Positions 1 to 9,117 of a DNA stretch of 64,000 nucleotides are shown piece by piece. The translations under genes were made by a program, and so were the position numbers. Source of the stretch: Microbacterium fluvii (lineage in GTDB: Bacteria; Actinomycetota; Actinomycetes; Actinomycetales; Microbacteriaceae); NCBI RefSeq assembly GCF_025515205.1, contig NZ_JAOPFX010000003.1:1-64000 (forward strand), read 5' to 3'. Each line of letters opens with the position of its first letter. Positions within the stretch are counted from its first letter, which is position 1. The notes beneath the pieces were generated by a model. That model searched no databases and was not told where the DNA came from. It saw nothing but the letters and a program-made list of their open reading frames with translations.

Positions 1-111
1 GCCGCAGCATCCGCAGTACTCAACCCCGCCGCGATCCCCCGCCAAAACCCCCGCTTCACCGACCTCAACACCAACAGCATCGACACCCCTCACATCAGGG
101 TGTTGCACTGA
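1..111 (+). CDS. C-terminal fragment of an unidentified protein
   Basis: An open frame enters from the left edge and ends at TGA 109-111, giving 36 residues that finish with DTPHIRVLH. The piece is hydrophilic and rich in Asn and Pro. It is too short to recognise. It is followed closely by a copy of an extragenic repeat, so it is plausibly the end of a real gene, but it could be chance open sequence. No function is proposed. Confidence 0.3.
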   Translation, partial: AAASAVLNPAAIPRQNPRFTDLNTNSIDTPHIRVLH

Positions 112-128
112 CCCCTTGAGACCGCCCC

Positions 129-164
129 GCGGAACGACCTGTCTCGGCGAGATCTCCTGATCTG
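129..164. repeat. Half copy of the GAGATC-TCCT-GATCT extragenic repeat
   Basis: Holds the inner-arm sequence GCGGAACGACCTGT (129-142) followed by GAGATCTCCTGATCT (149-163). The same two blocks occur in the complete units near 52.1 and 52.2 kb, so this is a right half lacking the left arms. It lies between the left-edge fragment and the end of the AI-2E gene; the rest of 112-211 shows nothing else. Confidence 0.75.
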
Positions 165-211
165 ACGACCGCGGCACGGCCCGCGCGACAGCCCGCCGAC
201 CGGGCCGGGGC

Positions 212-1366
212 TCAGGCAGCTCGGACGACCTTGGGCCTGGCCCACCGCGCCGGCAGGTCGGGGCCGTCCCACACCTGGATGACGCCCCAGGCCGCCGCCG
301 CGATCGGCACGGCGAGCACCGCGCCGACGATGCCGCCGAGGGCCGTGCCGACGGTCAGGGCGATGAGGATCACGAACGCGTGCAGTTTCATCGAGCGCCC
401 CATCAGCACCGGCTGCAGGAAGTTGCCCTCGAGCTGATTGACGAGCACGACGACGCCGACCACGAGCAGCGCCGTGACCCACCCGTTGGCCACGAGTGCG
501 ACGAGGGCGGCGAGGATTCCGGCGAGGGTCGCGCCGACGATGGGGATGAAGGCGAGGAGGAACACGAGCACCGCCAGCGGAATGGCCAGCGGCACCTGCA
601 GGACGAGCAGGCCGATGAGGATGCCGACAGCATCCACGAACGCGACCGTCGCCGTGCCGCGCACGTACGAGCCGAAGACGGTGACCGTCTTGTCGCCGAT
701 GCGGCGGGCGCGCAGGTAGTGCTCGCCGCGGAAGGGGCGCAGCACGAACTCCCACATCTCGGGGCCGTCCTTGAGGAAGAAGAACAGGATCGTGACCATG
801 AGCACGAGCCCGGTCACGAAGTTCGCGACCGCGCTGACGCCGGCAAGGGCCCCCGAGCCGAACTGGGCGCTCGTGATGAATGCGGTGATCTGGTCGACCC
901 ACTCCTGCAGCTGCGTCGTGTCGGGGAAGAAGGGCAGCTCGTGCGCCCATTTCAGCAGCGCCTGGAAGCCTTCCTGCGCCTGCGAATACAGCTCGTCCCA
1001 CTGATCCTGCACCGCCCACACGATGAGCCAGCTCAACGCCCCCAGCAGCACGACGATCGTCAGCAGTGTGATGAGGGTCGCGAGCACCGCGGGCACGCCG
1101 CGGCTCTTCAGCCATGACATCGCCGGAGCGAAGGCGCTCGCGAAGATCAGCGCGAGCACGAGAGGGATCGTCACGAGCGTCAGCGACGTGATGACGTAGA
1201 CGATCGCCCCGGCGACTGCGACCACGACGATGACCTGCATCGCCCGGGTGGCGAGCCTGCCGAAGCCGTCCGCCCACAGGCTCCAGGGCGCCCGCTCCGC
1301 CTTCAGCTCGACGGACGCATTCTCGAGACGGATGCTGCGGGGCTCGCTGCTGCGGAACAGTGGCAT
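212..1366 (-). CDS. AI-2E family transporter (membrane permease-like)
   Basis: A 384-residue integral membrane protein of the AI-2E/UPF0118 family, whose members include proposed autoinducer-2 exporters and ion transporters; the substrate here cannot be read from sequence. A hydrophilic N-terminus of about 45 residues is followed by two closely spaced hydrophobic helices, a central soluble section, and a long hydrophobic C-terminal half with the family's Gly/Pro-rich segment (AFIPIVGATLAGILAAL, about residues 270-290). Length is normal. The start at 1366 is favoured because a TAGCGT -10 box on the minus strand (1378-1373) lies six bases before the ATG, which suggests a leaderless transcript. 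It is a single gene, divergent from the LuxR gene. Confidence 0.88.
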   Translation of the reverse strand: MPLFRSSEPRSIRLENASVELKAERAPWSLWADGFGRLATRAMQVIVVVAVAGAIVYVITSLTLVTIPLVLALIFASAFAPAMSWLKSRGVPAVLATLITLLTIVVLLGALSWLIVWAVQDQWDELYSQAQEGFQALLKWAHELPFFPDTTQLQEWVDQITAFITSAQFGSGALAGVSAVANFVTGLVLMVTILFFFLKDGPEMWEFVLRPFRGEHYLRARRIGDKTVTVFGSYVRGTATVAFVDAVGILIGLLVLQVPLAIPLAVLVFLLAFIPIVGATLAGILAALVALVANGWVTALLVVGVVVLVNQLEGNFLQPVLMGRSMKLHAFVILIALTVGTALGGIVGAVLAVPIAAAAWGVIQVWDGPDLPARWARPKVVRAA

Positions 1367-1534
1367 GCTCCGACGCTACGGGCAGAGCGGCATGAAGCCC
1401 GCGCCCCGCGCCGCGCAGGTGAATCTCGACGTACGTCTGGCGGGTCGCGCGAGGGAGGAGTAGTACTGGTGGCGGGTCCGTGAGCGTCACCGTGGACCCG
1501 TGTACGGGGGAGGGGTCTCGCCGGGGGATCCGCA

Positions 1535-2326
1535 GTGTGCCGCGAAATGGGGTGCGTCGAAGACGTCTTCGACACCGTCGTCGCCACGCTGCGCGCTCTC
1601 GCCACGGGCGATCGGTTCGATCAATGCGTCTGCCGGATGCTGATGGAGCGGCTGCGCGCGACGGCGGCCGCCGTGATCACCCTCGACATCGACGACCGCC
1701 AGGCGACGATCGTCGCCTGGCCGCACACGGTCGACATCCTGCGGATGAAAGTCGTGCTGTCCAGCCTGCCGCAGACCTTTCCCATGCTCATGCGCCACCT
1801 CGTCGCAGAGCGACGGGTGTCGTGCCTTTCGCGCGACACCGACGTCGACAGCTGGCGAGGCACGATCGCGACCCTGCTGCTGGAGGGGGTGCTCGGCTCG
1901 CGTGACATCGCGCAGCTGCCTCTGGGGGCGGGGCCCTCCGCCATCCGGCTCGCCGTCGTCTGTCGGCGCGACGACTTCTCCGAGCGCGACCTGCACTTCC
2001 TCTCGTGTCTCGCGCCGCCGCTGGCAGACCTGGCGACACTCGCCGCATCGCCGGGCAGGGTCGCGCTCGCCCCGGGTGCGCCCGCGCTGACCGGCAGAGA
2101 GCTCGAGGTGCTGCGCCTCATGGCTCAGGGGCTCATCGCGCGCGCGATCGCGACGCGGCTGGCGGTCTCTCCACGCACCGTCCACAAGCATCTCGCCAAC
2201 GTCTACCGAAAGCTCGACGCGCACGACAGGCTCATCGCGGTGCGCACGGCGGAGCGGCTCGGGCTGCTCGATCCGGCACCGCCGGCCGCCTCGGCGCTGG
2301 ACGCCGCGGTCGATCTGCGGTGGTGA
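1535..2326 (+). CDS. LuxR-type helix-turn-helix transcriptional regulator
   Basis: 263 residues. The C-terminal 65 residues are a LuxR/GerE HTH: LTGRELEVLRLMAQGL, then TRLAVSPRTVHKHLANVYRKL. The N-terminal 190 residues contain no receiver-type phosphoacceptor pattern; they may be a GAF-like ligand-sensing domain, but this is unproven. The start is GTG 1535; ATG 1547 in the same frame is an alternative. The gene lies 94 bp upstream of the subtilisin gene and is codirectional with the nine-gene protease operon, so it is the obvious candidate regulator of that operon (inference from position). Confidence 0.85.
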   Translation: MCREMGCVEDVFDTVVATLRALATGDRFDQCVCRMLMERLRATAAAVITLDIDDRQATIVAWPHTVDILRMKVVLSSLPQTFPMLMRHLVAERRVSCLSRDTDVDSWRGTIATLLLEGVLGSRDIAQLPLGAGPSAIRLAVVCRRDDFSERDLHFLSCLAPPLADLATLAASPGRVALAPGAPALTGRELEVLRLMAQGLIARAIATRLAVSPRTVHKHLANVYRKLDAHDRLIAVRTAERLGLLDPAPPAASALDAAVDLRW

Positions 2327-2330
2327 CGGG

Positions 2331-2376
2331 GTGGTACTTGTACGTATGGCTCCGCACCCGCGCGCTTCCTAGCGTG
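2331..2376 (+). promoter_or_regulatory. Probable promoter of the protease operon
   Basis: The gap between the LuxR gene and the subtilisin gene holds a GTAC-TT-GTAC inverted repeat running into TACGTA (about 2333-2346) and a TAGCGT hexamer at 2370-2375. That hexamer is used as a -10 box at several other promoters in the window. The repeat is well placed to bind an activator such as the upstream LuxR protein. A GAAGGGGG ribosome site at about 2410 precedes the ATG at 2421. Confidence 0.45.
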
Positions 2377-2420
2377 TGACGTGCACCGACCACGTCGGTG
2401 CGCTCATCGAAGGGGGCACG

Positions 2421-3755
2421 ATGAAGCCGCACGCGACGATCCGGCTGCGCGAGGGAGTCGCGCACCGTGACGTCGGGTCGTGGCTGACGGCGATCGCAGA
2501 CCCGTCCGCCGCCGGGCCCTCTTTCCACCCCGACATCGACCGCGTCCTGGCGACCTGGCCGGGCGGAGTGCTCGTGGCGCACGAGCACGACCCGGCGGGC
2601 ACGGCGGGATGGTCCGAACAGGAGAAGATCGCCGGCCTCGATCGGATCTTCCGCGTCGTCGCGCTGGCCGACCGCCCCTGGACGGCCGAGTTCCTCGCGC
2701 GACTGCGCGAGCTGCCTGTCGTCGAGCGTGTGGAGGACGGGCTCGTCTCGAGCGTCCCACTGCCCCTGGCGACGGCCTCCAGCACGACGCCGTCGGACTG
2801 GGCGGGGCGGATGCTGGGACTCGACGACGCGCATGCCGTGACCCGCGGCGACCGCGATGTCGTCATCGCCGTTCTCGACACCGGCGTCGACCTCGACCAC
2901 GAGCAGTACCGGGAGCGGCTGATGCCGGGGTTCGACTTCGTCGACATCCTCGACGGAGCCGAGGCCTTCCTCGGCGACGCGCTCGAGGCCGATGCCGACC
3001 CGTCCGACCCCGGCGTGGGGCACGGCTCGCACGTCACGGGCATCCTCGTCGCGCGCGGAGCGGGCCGCATGCCCACCGGCGTCGCGCCGGGCTGCCGCGT
3101 GCTGCCGGTCAGGGTGCTGGGCGCGCTGATGCAGGACGGCCGCAACATCGGGGCGGGCCTGGTCGACAACATCAACACGGGCATCAAATGGGCTGTCGAC
3201 CACGGAGCCGACGTCATCAACATGAGTCTCGGCATCCGTCGAGAAGGCGGCGGTCTGCCGCACGTCGATGTCATCCGCTACGCACTGGCCAAGGGTGTCG
3301 TCGTGGTGGCAGCGGCCGGCAACGACGGTGCCGACACCCTCTATTACCCGGGGGCGCTCCCCGGTGTCGTCGCCGTGGGCGCTGTCGGTCGCGACGGCTC
3401 GGTCGCGACCTACTCCACCTGGGGCGCGCAGGTCGACCTGGTCGCACCGGGGACCGAGATCTGGTCGACCTGGCTCGACGGCGGCTACGCCTTCGCGACG
3501 GGCACGTCGCAGGCCACGCCCTTCGTCGCCGGCGCGGCGGCGCTGTGCCGCTCACTCGACGGAGGTGCCCGCCTCGGCGCCGGCCAGGTCGCGCGCATCC
3601 TGAGTGCATCGGCCGATCGTGAGGGCACCCGGTTCAAGACGCCGCAGGCCGGAGCCGGCCTGCTCAACATCCCCGATGCGCTGCGTCTGGCAGCGCACCG
3701 GATCGACACCGCGCGCGCACCGTCGCGTGCCCGCCGAGAGCTCATCCCGGTCTGA
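2421..3755 (+). CDS. Subtilisin-like serine protease (S8), first gene of protease operon
   Basis: 444 residues. The catalytic triad is visible: Asp153 in AVLDTGVDLDHE, His201 in GVGHGSHVTGI and Ser363 in ATGTSQATPFVAGAAAL, with the oxyanion-hole Asn301 in AAAGNDG. About 130 residues precede the catalytic domain and could act as an inhibitory prosegment or a docking domain. No signal peptide or membrane segment is present, which is unusual for a subtilase and points to an intracellular role. The ATG at 2421 is chosen over an in-frame codon at 2376 because a strong GAAGGGGG site precedes it. It opens an operon that also carries two papain-like proteases, so proteolytic processing of partner proteins is a reasonable inference. 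Confidence 0.93.
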   Translation: MKPHATIRLREGVAHRDVGSWLTAIADPSAAGPSFHPDIDRVLATWPGGVLVAHEHDPAGTAGWSEQEKIAGLDRIFRVVALADRPWTAEFLARLRELPVVERVEDGLVSSVPLPLATASSTTPSDWAGRMLGLDDAHAVTRGDRDVVIAVLDTGVDLDHEQYRERLMPGFDFVDILDGAEAFLGDALEADADPSDPGVGHGSHVTGILVARGAGRMPTGVAPGCRVLPVRVLGALMQDGRNIGAGLVDNINTGIKWAVDHGADVINMSLGIRREGGGLPHVDVIRYALAKGVVVVAAAGNDGADTLYYPGALPGVVAVGAVGRDGSVATYSTWGAQVDLVAPGTEIWSTWLDGGYAFATGTSQATPFVAGAAALCRSLDGGARLGAGQVARILSASADREGTRFKTPQAGAGLLNIPDALRLAAHRIDTARAPSRARRELIPV

Positions 3756-3770
3756 ACGGAAGGAAGACCC

Positions 3771-4247
3771 ATGTCGCCGAATGCCGCACTCGCGTCTCGG
3801 TCGCTCGACACCCTCACCATCGCGCCGCCACCCGGCCAGCGCGAACGCGTCGTGCGCGAGTCGCTCGCCGAGATCGCGAAGAATCACAAGGGCGACCTGG
3901 CCACCGCCAGGCGCGTCATCGCCGACTACGGCCTGAGCATCGAAGTCGCGCGGCTGCGCGACCGGCTCTCACGGGCCGCGCAGAGCGATGCGCAACGGCT
4001 GCTGCTGTCGACCCCCGGTGTCGCCGAGACGCTCTTCCTCGCTGCCATCAAGCCCCAGCTCGAGGCTGCGCAGCAGGCCGGAGGCGACTCGGTGCTCGAC
4101 GCCGTCGAAGATGTCGGCGACGAGGTGGGCGCGCTCAACAAAGAGGTCGGCGAACTCAACAAGACGGCGAAGGCACTCGCCGATGCGGTCGCGGCGTTCC
4201 TGGGCAGCGGCCGCGATGGGCAGGATCCGAAGGCGGCGGCGCGATGA
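3771..4247 (+). CDS. Small helical protein of unknown function
   Basis: 158 residues, not recognised. Predicted mainly helical. The last 60 residues contain heptad-like spacing (DAVEDVGDEVGALNKEVGE and onward), so a short coiled coil is likely. No signal peptide, membrane segment or enzyme motif. GGAAGG lies eight bases before the ATG, and the stop overlaps the next start (ATGA at 4244-4247), indicating translational coupling. By context it is a structural or adaptor component of the protease operon. Confidence 0.8.
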   Translation: MSPNAALASRSLDTLTIAPPPGQRERVVRESLAEIAKNHKGDLATARRVIADYGLSIEVARLRDRLSRAAQSDAQRLLLSTPGVAETLFLAAIKPQLEAAQQAGGDSVLDAVEDVGDEVGALNKEVGELNKTAKALADAVAAFLGSGRDGQDPKAAAR

Positions 4248-5608
4248 GCGACGAACTGGGAGACCGCCTGCGCGATACCGCAGGCGTCTCGGCATACATC
4301 CTCGACAACCTGCGGAGCATCGAAGACGAGTTCTATCTCGAGCTCGTGGATCGTGTCGCGACACGGGCGGGTGTCACCGTCAAAGACACCGATCTCGTGC
4401 TGCGACGGCTTCGCGAGCAGGGTCTCGATCTCTCCACCGGCGTCGAGCGCTCGGTGCTGCAGGCGATCACGTCGTCCAACGCCGAGAGTCCGTGGGCCGT
4501 CTTCGTCGATCGATTCTCGGCGAACCGCAGCGTCGTGCTCTCGTTCGCCCGACGCGAGCGCGTGATCGCGGCACTCGACCGGCTCTCGGTCACCGCGAGC
4601 AACAACTACACGCTCATCGCGCAGGTCGTCGACGACGTCACCCGCGGCTCGGGAACCGATCCGGCTCAGCTGACCAGGCCGCTCGGTCGGACCAGCCCCT
4701 GGGACTTCCAGGTCGACCTGTTCGACTCGACGGCGGGGCAGATCGTGCTCCCCGGCAATGTGCGCGCCGCCGGCGCGCTGATGTGGTGCTGGGACATCGG
4801 CGAGCGCCTCGGGGTCTACAAGCTGGCAGACGCGCTCGTCTACCGGTGGTGGATCGGACTGCTCGACTTCGGCGACGGCGACCTGACCAGCGAGCTGTAC
4901 CGCTATTACAAGCTGCGCGAAGACCGACCGGCCGAAGAGGAGCGCTTCCTGCTCTATCGGCGAGTGCTCGATCTCGGTCAGACGCAGGTCGGCGAACGGG
5001 TTGTGGTCAACGAGGAGTTCCCACGGCTGTGGCGCGCGCTCATGGAGGAGGTCGCGACCTACATCGATCGCAGCGAGACCTCGTACCGCGATCGCGTCAA
5101 CGCGCAGGGTGTCGTGCAGGCGATCGAAGAGGTGCAGTACAACCTCACCGAGCGCATGGCCGGCATGGCGCTCACGACCGTCACCGAGATGTACAACCAG
5201 CTGCGCCAGACCGACGCGGCCTCCGGTGCGCTCGGTGCGCTCGACATCCTCGGTCATCCCGAGGTCGTCGGCCAGCTCGCATCCGGGCGCCGCCGCGATC
5301 AGTGGTCGGTCATCGAACGCCTGAGCAAAGAGGAGTTCGGCGTCTCGCCCAATGTCAACGCCCTGCGCACATCGGCCGTCGAGGGGTTCAAGGTCGTCGA
5401 CTACATCGCCGACTTCCGCCGCAGCACGCTCGATGAAGACGCCTTCGCGGAGTTCATCTCGTCGGCCAAGGCGTGGATCCTCGCGCAGGACCTCGCCGGC
5501 GACGGCATCCTCGGCGACGTGGCGTCAGACCGCGACGCGCCGGTCGACGACGAGTTCGACGACGAGTTCGACGAGGACGACGCAGACGACGACACGTGGT
5601 CGGAGTAG
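4244..5608 (+). CDS. Unknown acidic-tailed protein of protease operon
   Basis: 454 residues, no recognised domain. The body reads as a mixed helical soluble protein. The C-terminus is strongly acidic, with runs of Asp and Glu in the last 25 residues (DDEFDDEFDEDDADDD), a pattern common in tails that bind basic partners or chaperones. No membrane segment, signal peptide, nucleotide-binding loop or protease motif. It overlaps the preceding gene by four bases and is followed after eight bases by the next. A scaffold or substrate role is possible but not shown. Confidence 0.8.
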   Translation: MSDELGDRLRDTAGVSAYILDNLRSIEDEFYLELVDRVATRAGVTVKDTDLVLRRLREQGLDLSTGVERSVLQAITSSNAESPWAVFVDRFSANRSVVLSFARRERVIAALDRLSVTASNNYTLIAQVVDDVTRGSGTDPAQLTRPLGRTSPWDFQVDLFDSTAGQIVLPGNVRAAGALMWCWDIGERLGVYKLADALVYRWWIGLLDFGDGDLTSELYRYYKLREDRPAEEERFLLYRRVLDLGQTQVGERVVVNEEFPRLWRALMEEVATYIDRSETSYRDRVNAQGVVQAIEEVQYNLTERMAGMALTTVTEMYNQLRQTDAASGALGALDILGHPEVVGQLASGRRRDQWSVIERLSKEEFGVSPNVNALRTSAVEGFKVVDYIADFRRSTLDEDAFAEFISSAKAWILAQDLAGDGILGDVASDRDAPVDDEFDDEFDEDDADDDTWSE

Positions 5609-5616
5609 GGGCGGTC

Positions 5617-6741
5617 GTGGACAGCGAAATCGACCGGAGGGCCAGGGCCGACGTCCAGACGACCCTTTCGATGGTGCCGCACTTCGCGACGATGTCGTCG
5701 GGCGACCAGCTCGACCTGTATCGCCAGCTCGTGACGGCGCGCAGCGACGAGCTCGATCGTCGGCGCAGAGGAGAGCGCTCACAGGCGATGCTGCTGCCGG
5801 GTCTGCCCGGACTCGGAGGGCTCGTCGGTGGAGGTCGCCCCGGCGGTGCCCGCCGAGCGAGCGACCTCATCAACGAGCAGCGTCACACCAACAAGCGCAT
5901 CGATCAGCTGGGCGACATCGCCTCGGACTTCATCGATGCCGTGTCGTTCCCGACCTTCGTCGGGGATCTTCTCGAGGGGGTGTTCCGGGCCAACCTGCGC
6001 GTGACCAAGGAGCAGATGGTCGCGTATCAGGAGCTGCTGAAGGCAGCGACCCAGTCGCTCGCCTTCTTCATGAAGAAGATCCCGCCGCAGGAGTCGTTCG
6101 CCTACCTGGCAGCGAACAACGAAGACGACTTCAGCGTCAACTTCCCGCCCGACGCGCCCGCCGAGCTGACCGACAAAGACGGCAACGTGGTCGCCAAGGA
6201 GGGAGAGGAGCCCGACGATGCCGTGATCAAGGCGAAGATCATGGACGCGACCCTCGCGATGGCCAAGGAGCAGCGGGCCATGCTCCGCGAGGTGCTGCTG
6301 ATGGGCGTCACCCGGCTGGTGGTCGAGAAGGGGGTCGTCAGAGCATCGGTGAAGTTCGACTTCAAGGCCACCGAGAACATCGATCGTCAGGACAAGGCGA
6401 TGGTGCAGGACGTGCAGTCCAGCTCACGCAGCCTCAGTCACTCCGGCGGGTTCTTCGGATCGCTCTTCGGCGGCCCGCAGGGTGGCGGAACCGAGAGCTC
6501 ACGCCACTCGCAGTTGAGCGTGTCGACGACCAAGAGCGACAACGACACCTCGGTGACGGCGAACCTGCAGGGCTTCGTCGAGATCACGTTCAAGTCGGAC
6601 TACTTCCGCCTCGACAACTTCGCCACGATGTACGGCCCCACCGCGCCGGGGGCGGCGCCGGCGGCGCCAGGCGGCCTCGCGCCGGCCGCTCAGCCCGCCC
6701 CTGCGGCTCCTCCCGCTGCGCCGCCTGCGCAGGGCGGGTGA
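5617..6741 (+). CDS. Unknown protein with Pro/Ala-rich tail, protease operon
   Basis: 374 residues, not recognised with confidence. The frame stays open upstream, but GTG 5617 is the likely start because GGAGTAGGGG sits just before it and the upstream codons are Arg-rich shadow of the previous gene. A Gly/Arg-rich patch at about residues 60-85 is followed by a helical core, a Ser/Gly-rich stretch (about 270-295), and beta-rich sequence ending in VEITFKSDYFRLDNFATMYG. The last 35 residues are almost all Pro, Ala and Gly. The beta-rich part faintly recalls DUF2589-type proteins; that is an untested impression. Confidence 0.78.
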   Translation: MDSEIDRRARADVQTTLSMVPHFATMSSGDQLDLYRQLVTARSDELDRRRRGERSQAMLLPGLPGLGGLVGGGRPGGARRASDLINEQRHTNKRIDQLGDIASDFIDAVSFPTFVGDLLEGVFRANLRVTKEQMVAYQELLKAATQSLAFFMKKIPPQESFAYLAANNEDDFSVNFPPDAPAELTDKDGNVVAKEGEEPDDAVIKAKIMDATLAMAKEQRAMLREVLLMGVTRLVVEKGVVRASVKFDFKATENIDRQDKAMVQDVQSSSRSLSHSGGFFGSLFGGPQGGGTESSRHSQLSVSTTKSDNDTSVTANLQGFVEITFKSDYFRLDNFATMYGPTAPGAAPAAPGGLAPAAQPAPAAPPAAPPAQGG

Positions 6742-6750
6742 GGTCCGACG

Positions 6751-8712
6751 ATGGCGCTCGCGATCGTGACGTGGCGAGGAGAGAACGATGGTGCACAGGA
6801 GTTCGATGCCGAGATCGGAGCGAACCGGTTCTACGCGTGGGGCGTCGGATCGGGCTCGAACAAGCGCCCCGGTGTCGAACTGCTCGCCACACGCTCCCGG
6901 ACGTCGCCCCTGCAGGGGCCCGTCGAAGCGGATGCGCGTGGACGGATCCGCCTTCGGGTTCCGACCGACGAGTTCACCCGCGAGAACCATCATCTGCAGC
7001 TGCTGTCGTTCCGTGACGACGAGCTTCGGGGACCGGCGGCATCCGACCTGGTCGAGGTTCCGTGGCGTTGGCGCCGCGATGATCCGCCCGTGCCGATGAG
7101 AGAGGAGCCCCGAATGTCCGCACCGCTGTCACTGCTCGATCGACCGATGCAGCCGCATCCGGCGCCGCCGCTGCGCGCGCTCTCGGCGCCGCCGCCAGGG
7201 ACTCCCTCGATGTCGCAGGCGCAGTTCCTGGGCGCATTGGGCGGCGTGATCTCGCAGGTGCTGCCCCTCGTGCAGCAGGCGCTGCCCGTGCTGGGCCGCA
7301 TCTTCGCGCCGACACCGGCACCGGCCGCCGGTCCCGCACCGGCGACTCCCGCGGCGGCGACCGCACCGGCGGCCCCGACAGCGCCGTCGGCAGATCTCGC
7401 TCAGCTGCTGCAGCGCGTGCTCGCCGAGGTCACCGCCGCCCAGTCGCACAGCACGAGCATGTCGTCGCCGTCGTACTCCTATGCGTCGATCGCTCCGCTG
7501 CTGGCGGCGCTGCCGGCTCTCGCCCCGCTGCTGCAGAATGTGCTGACCCCGCAGACCGTGCAGTCGCTCATCTCGGCGGCGGACCCCACCAAACTTCTGC
7601 AGCAGGCGATCGGCGGCATCCTCGATGCAGCGCGCATCGGCCAGCAGGCGACAGACAAGCTGCACGAGCACCTGCGCGAACTCAACCCCGGCGTCGGGGA
7701 TGATCTGGTGGCCTCGCTGATCCAGGGGATGTCGGTCTCGGCGTCGACAGGGCCTGCCCGCACCGCGCGGATCTCGCGGACGGTGCGACTCGAGCTTCCC
7801 GAACTCGTGCCGGCCGAGCTCCAGGGGTACCCGCAGGTGGCCTTCCGCCAGGGCGAGGACATCACGCTCCCGGTCAGCGTCACCACGCCGCGTCCGATCC
7901 CGCGCGCCCAGCTGGAGGTGATCGTGCGGGAGGCGGGCAGCCAACGAATCGTGGCCCAGCGGCGGATGCGTCTGGAGAGCGTGGAAGACGGACACCTGCG
8001 CGAGGCCGTGACGATTCCCGCCGCCGTCACGGCGCGGCTCGCTGCAGGCCAGGAGTATCGCATCACCCTGCGCCTGTCGTGGCGGGGCAAGGGCACGACG
8101 TACGACACGACCGTCGGCCAGCTCGTGCGCCTGGTGGGACAGGCGACCTTCGACGGCATCGATACGGGGCGCGCGCCCGTGCGGCTGGACGACGTCGACC
8201 GCGACAGGGACTGGTGGCATCAGGCGTGGGTCGACACGGTGGAGGAGCGCAGCAGCCGCACGGTGGCGCGGCTCGACTACACGTATCGCCTCGTGCCAGG
8301 AACGGGTGGCAATCGACGGCGACAGACGGCATCCGACCTCGCCGAGCACACCGAGCGTCGCCGAGAGGGCACCCTCCGGTCGGGATTGGACATCACCGTG
8401 GCGTCGCTGTCACGGCTGGCCGCCCGACTCGGCGGAGGTGAGGGCTTCGACGATGCGACGATGGCGGCGCTCGCCGACGACGGGTTCCGCGCCGCGTTCG
8501 AACGGGCCGCGTCGTGCCGGATCGATCTGCACGGCCGCCGCCACGCGCGGATGGCGGTGTGGGTGTGGCCGGAGGTGAAGCTGCACGAGGTGCTGCTGCG
8601 CGTTCCGGGCGAGATCTCGCCGCTGACCGGCCAGGTTCTGGCCTTCGAGGTGCGGCCGGTCAGCGTGCCCATCCCGGCGCTCGCCCACGTCGTGACCACG
8701 AGGAGCGCATGA
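6751..8712 (+). CDS. Large multidomain protein of unknown function, protease operon
   Basis: 653 residues, the largest product of the operon. Residues 1-115 look like a beta-sandwich unit. Residues 115-215 are Pro/Ala-rich with a hydrophobic helix around QVLPLVQQALPVLGRIF. A helical section (about 240-330) follows, then beta-rich sequence that may include an Ig-like fold (about 340-470), and a final helical/beta region. No catalytic motif was found. The Pro/Ala linkers resemble those in the neighbouring genes, suggesting a family of tethered modules. The stop overlaps the next start (ATGA). Function unknown; a structural component is the simplest guess. Confidence 0.8.
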   Translation: MALAIVTWRGENDGAQEFDAEIGANRFYAWGVGSGSNKRPGVELLATRSRTSPLQGPVEADARGRIRLRVPTDEFTRENHHLQLLSFRDDELRGPAASDLVEVPWRWRRDDPPVPMREEPRMSAPLSLLDRPMQPHPAPPLRALSAPPPGTPSMSQAQFLGALGGVISQVLPLVQQALPVLGRIFAPTPAPAAGPAPATPAAATAPAAPTAPSADLAQLLQRVLAEVTAAQSHSTSMSSPSYSYASIAPLLAALPALAPLLQNVLTPQTVQSLISAADPTKLLQQAIGGILDAARIGQQATDKLHEHLRELNPGVGDDLVASLIQGMSVSASTGPARTARISRTVRLELPELVPAELQGYPQVAFRQGEDITLPVSVTTPRPIPRAQLEVIVREAGSQRIVAQRRMRLESVEDGHLREAVTIPAAVTARLAAGQEYRITLRLSWRGKGTTYDTTVGQLVRLVGQATFDGIDTGRAPVRLDDVDRDRDWWHQAWVDTVEERSSRTVARLDYTYRLVPGTGGNRRRQTASDLAEHTERRREGTLRSGLDITVASLSRLAARLGGGEGFDDATMAALADDGFRAAFERAASCRIDLHGRRHARMAVWVWPEVKLHEVLLRVPGEISPLTGQVLAFEVRPVSVPIPALAHVVTTRSA

Positions 8713-8867
8713 TGGAGATCGTCTCGTCCCGCAGGTACCCCTCCCTCGCGATGGCCGCGGAAGACGGTGCGACGACCATCAGCATCGACGGCATGGAGGT
8801 CATCGACGAGCAGGTCGTCGCGCTGACCCCTCGGCGACCGCGTCCGCTCGACGGACGGGAGTCGTGA
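8709..8867 (+). CDS. 52-residue protein between operon genes
   Basis: Starts at ATG 8709 (or ATG 8712), overlapping the stop of the large upstream gene, and ends one base before the next ATG. The product has a short central segment (TTISIDGMEVIDEQVVAL) and a basic C-terminus. It is too short to assign. The tight spacing on both sides and lack of any other use for this stretch support a real coupled gene rather than chance. Confidence 0.6.
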   Translation: MMEIVSSRRYPSLAMAAEDGATTISIDGMEVIDEQVVALTPRRPRPLDGRES

Positions 8868-8868
8868 G

Positions 8869-9117
8869 ATGCCCTGGGACAGCCCGCTCGCGGCCCTCTG
8901 CGACATCGTCACGGCCGTGGGCGACCTCGCAGACGTCGGGGAGGCAGGCGGAATGAGCATCGAGTCCGTCGTCGTCGAGACCCCGCTCGAACTCTCGGTG
9001 CGCGCTCGCGCGGCCGGGGACGTCGACCTCGCCGCTGCGCCTCCCCGGCAGGCGCGCGAGACCTCGGTGATGCCCGTGCTGCACCGCATCCGACTCCGGG
9101 TGGAGCCGACGCCATGA
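8869..9117 (+). CDS. 82-residue protein of protease operon
   Basis: Begins one base after the preceding stop and overlaps the next ATG by four bases. A helical N-terminus is followed by a beta-like segment (SIESVVVETPLELSVRARA) and a Pro-rich end. No motif recognised. Its central strands could pair with a related domain in the larger partners. The call as a gene rests on position within the overlapping chain. Confidence 0.65.
   Translation: MPWDSPLAALCDIVTAVGDLADVGEAGGMSIESVVVETPLELSVRARAAGDVDLAAAPPRQARETSVMPVLHRIRLRVEPTP

Noticed and set aside
1..111. Left-edge fragment as a transposase remnant
   Set aside because: No catalytic motif or inverted terminal repeat is visible in the 36 residues or flanks.
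380..1117. Long plus-strand frame opposite the AI-2E gene
   Set aside because: Composition is the highly charged antisense shadow typical of GC-rich genes; no ribosome site.
5473..5616. N-terminal extension of the 374-residue protein
   Set aside because: The codons are an Arg-rich shadow of the preceding gene's acidic tail; GTG 5617 has a strong ribosome site.
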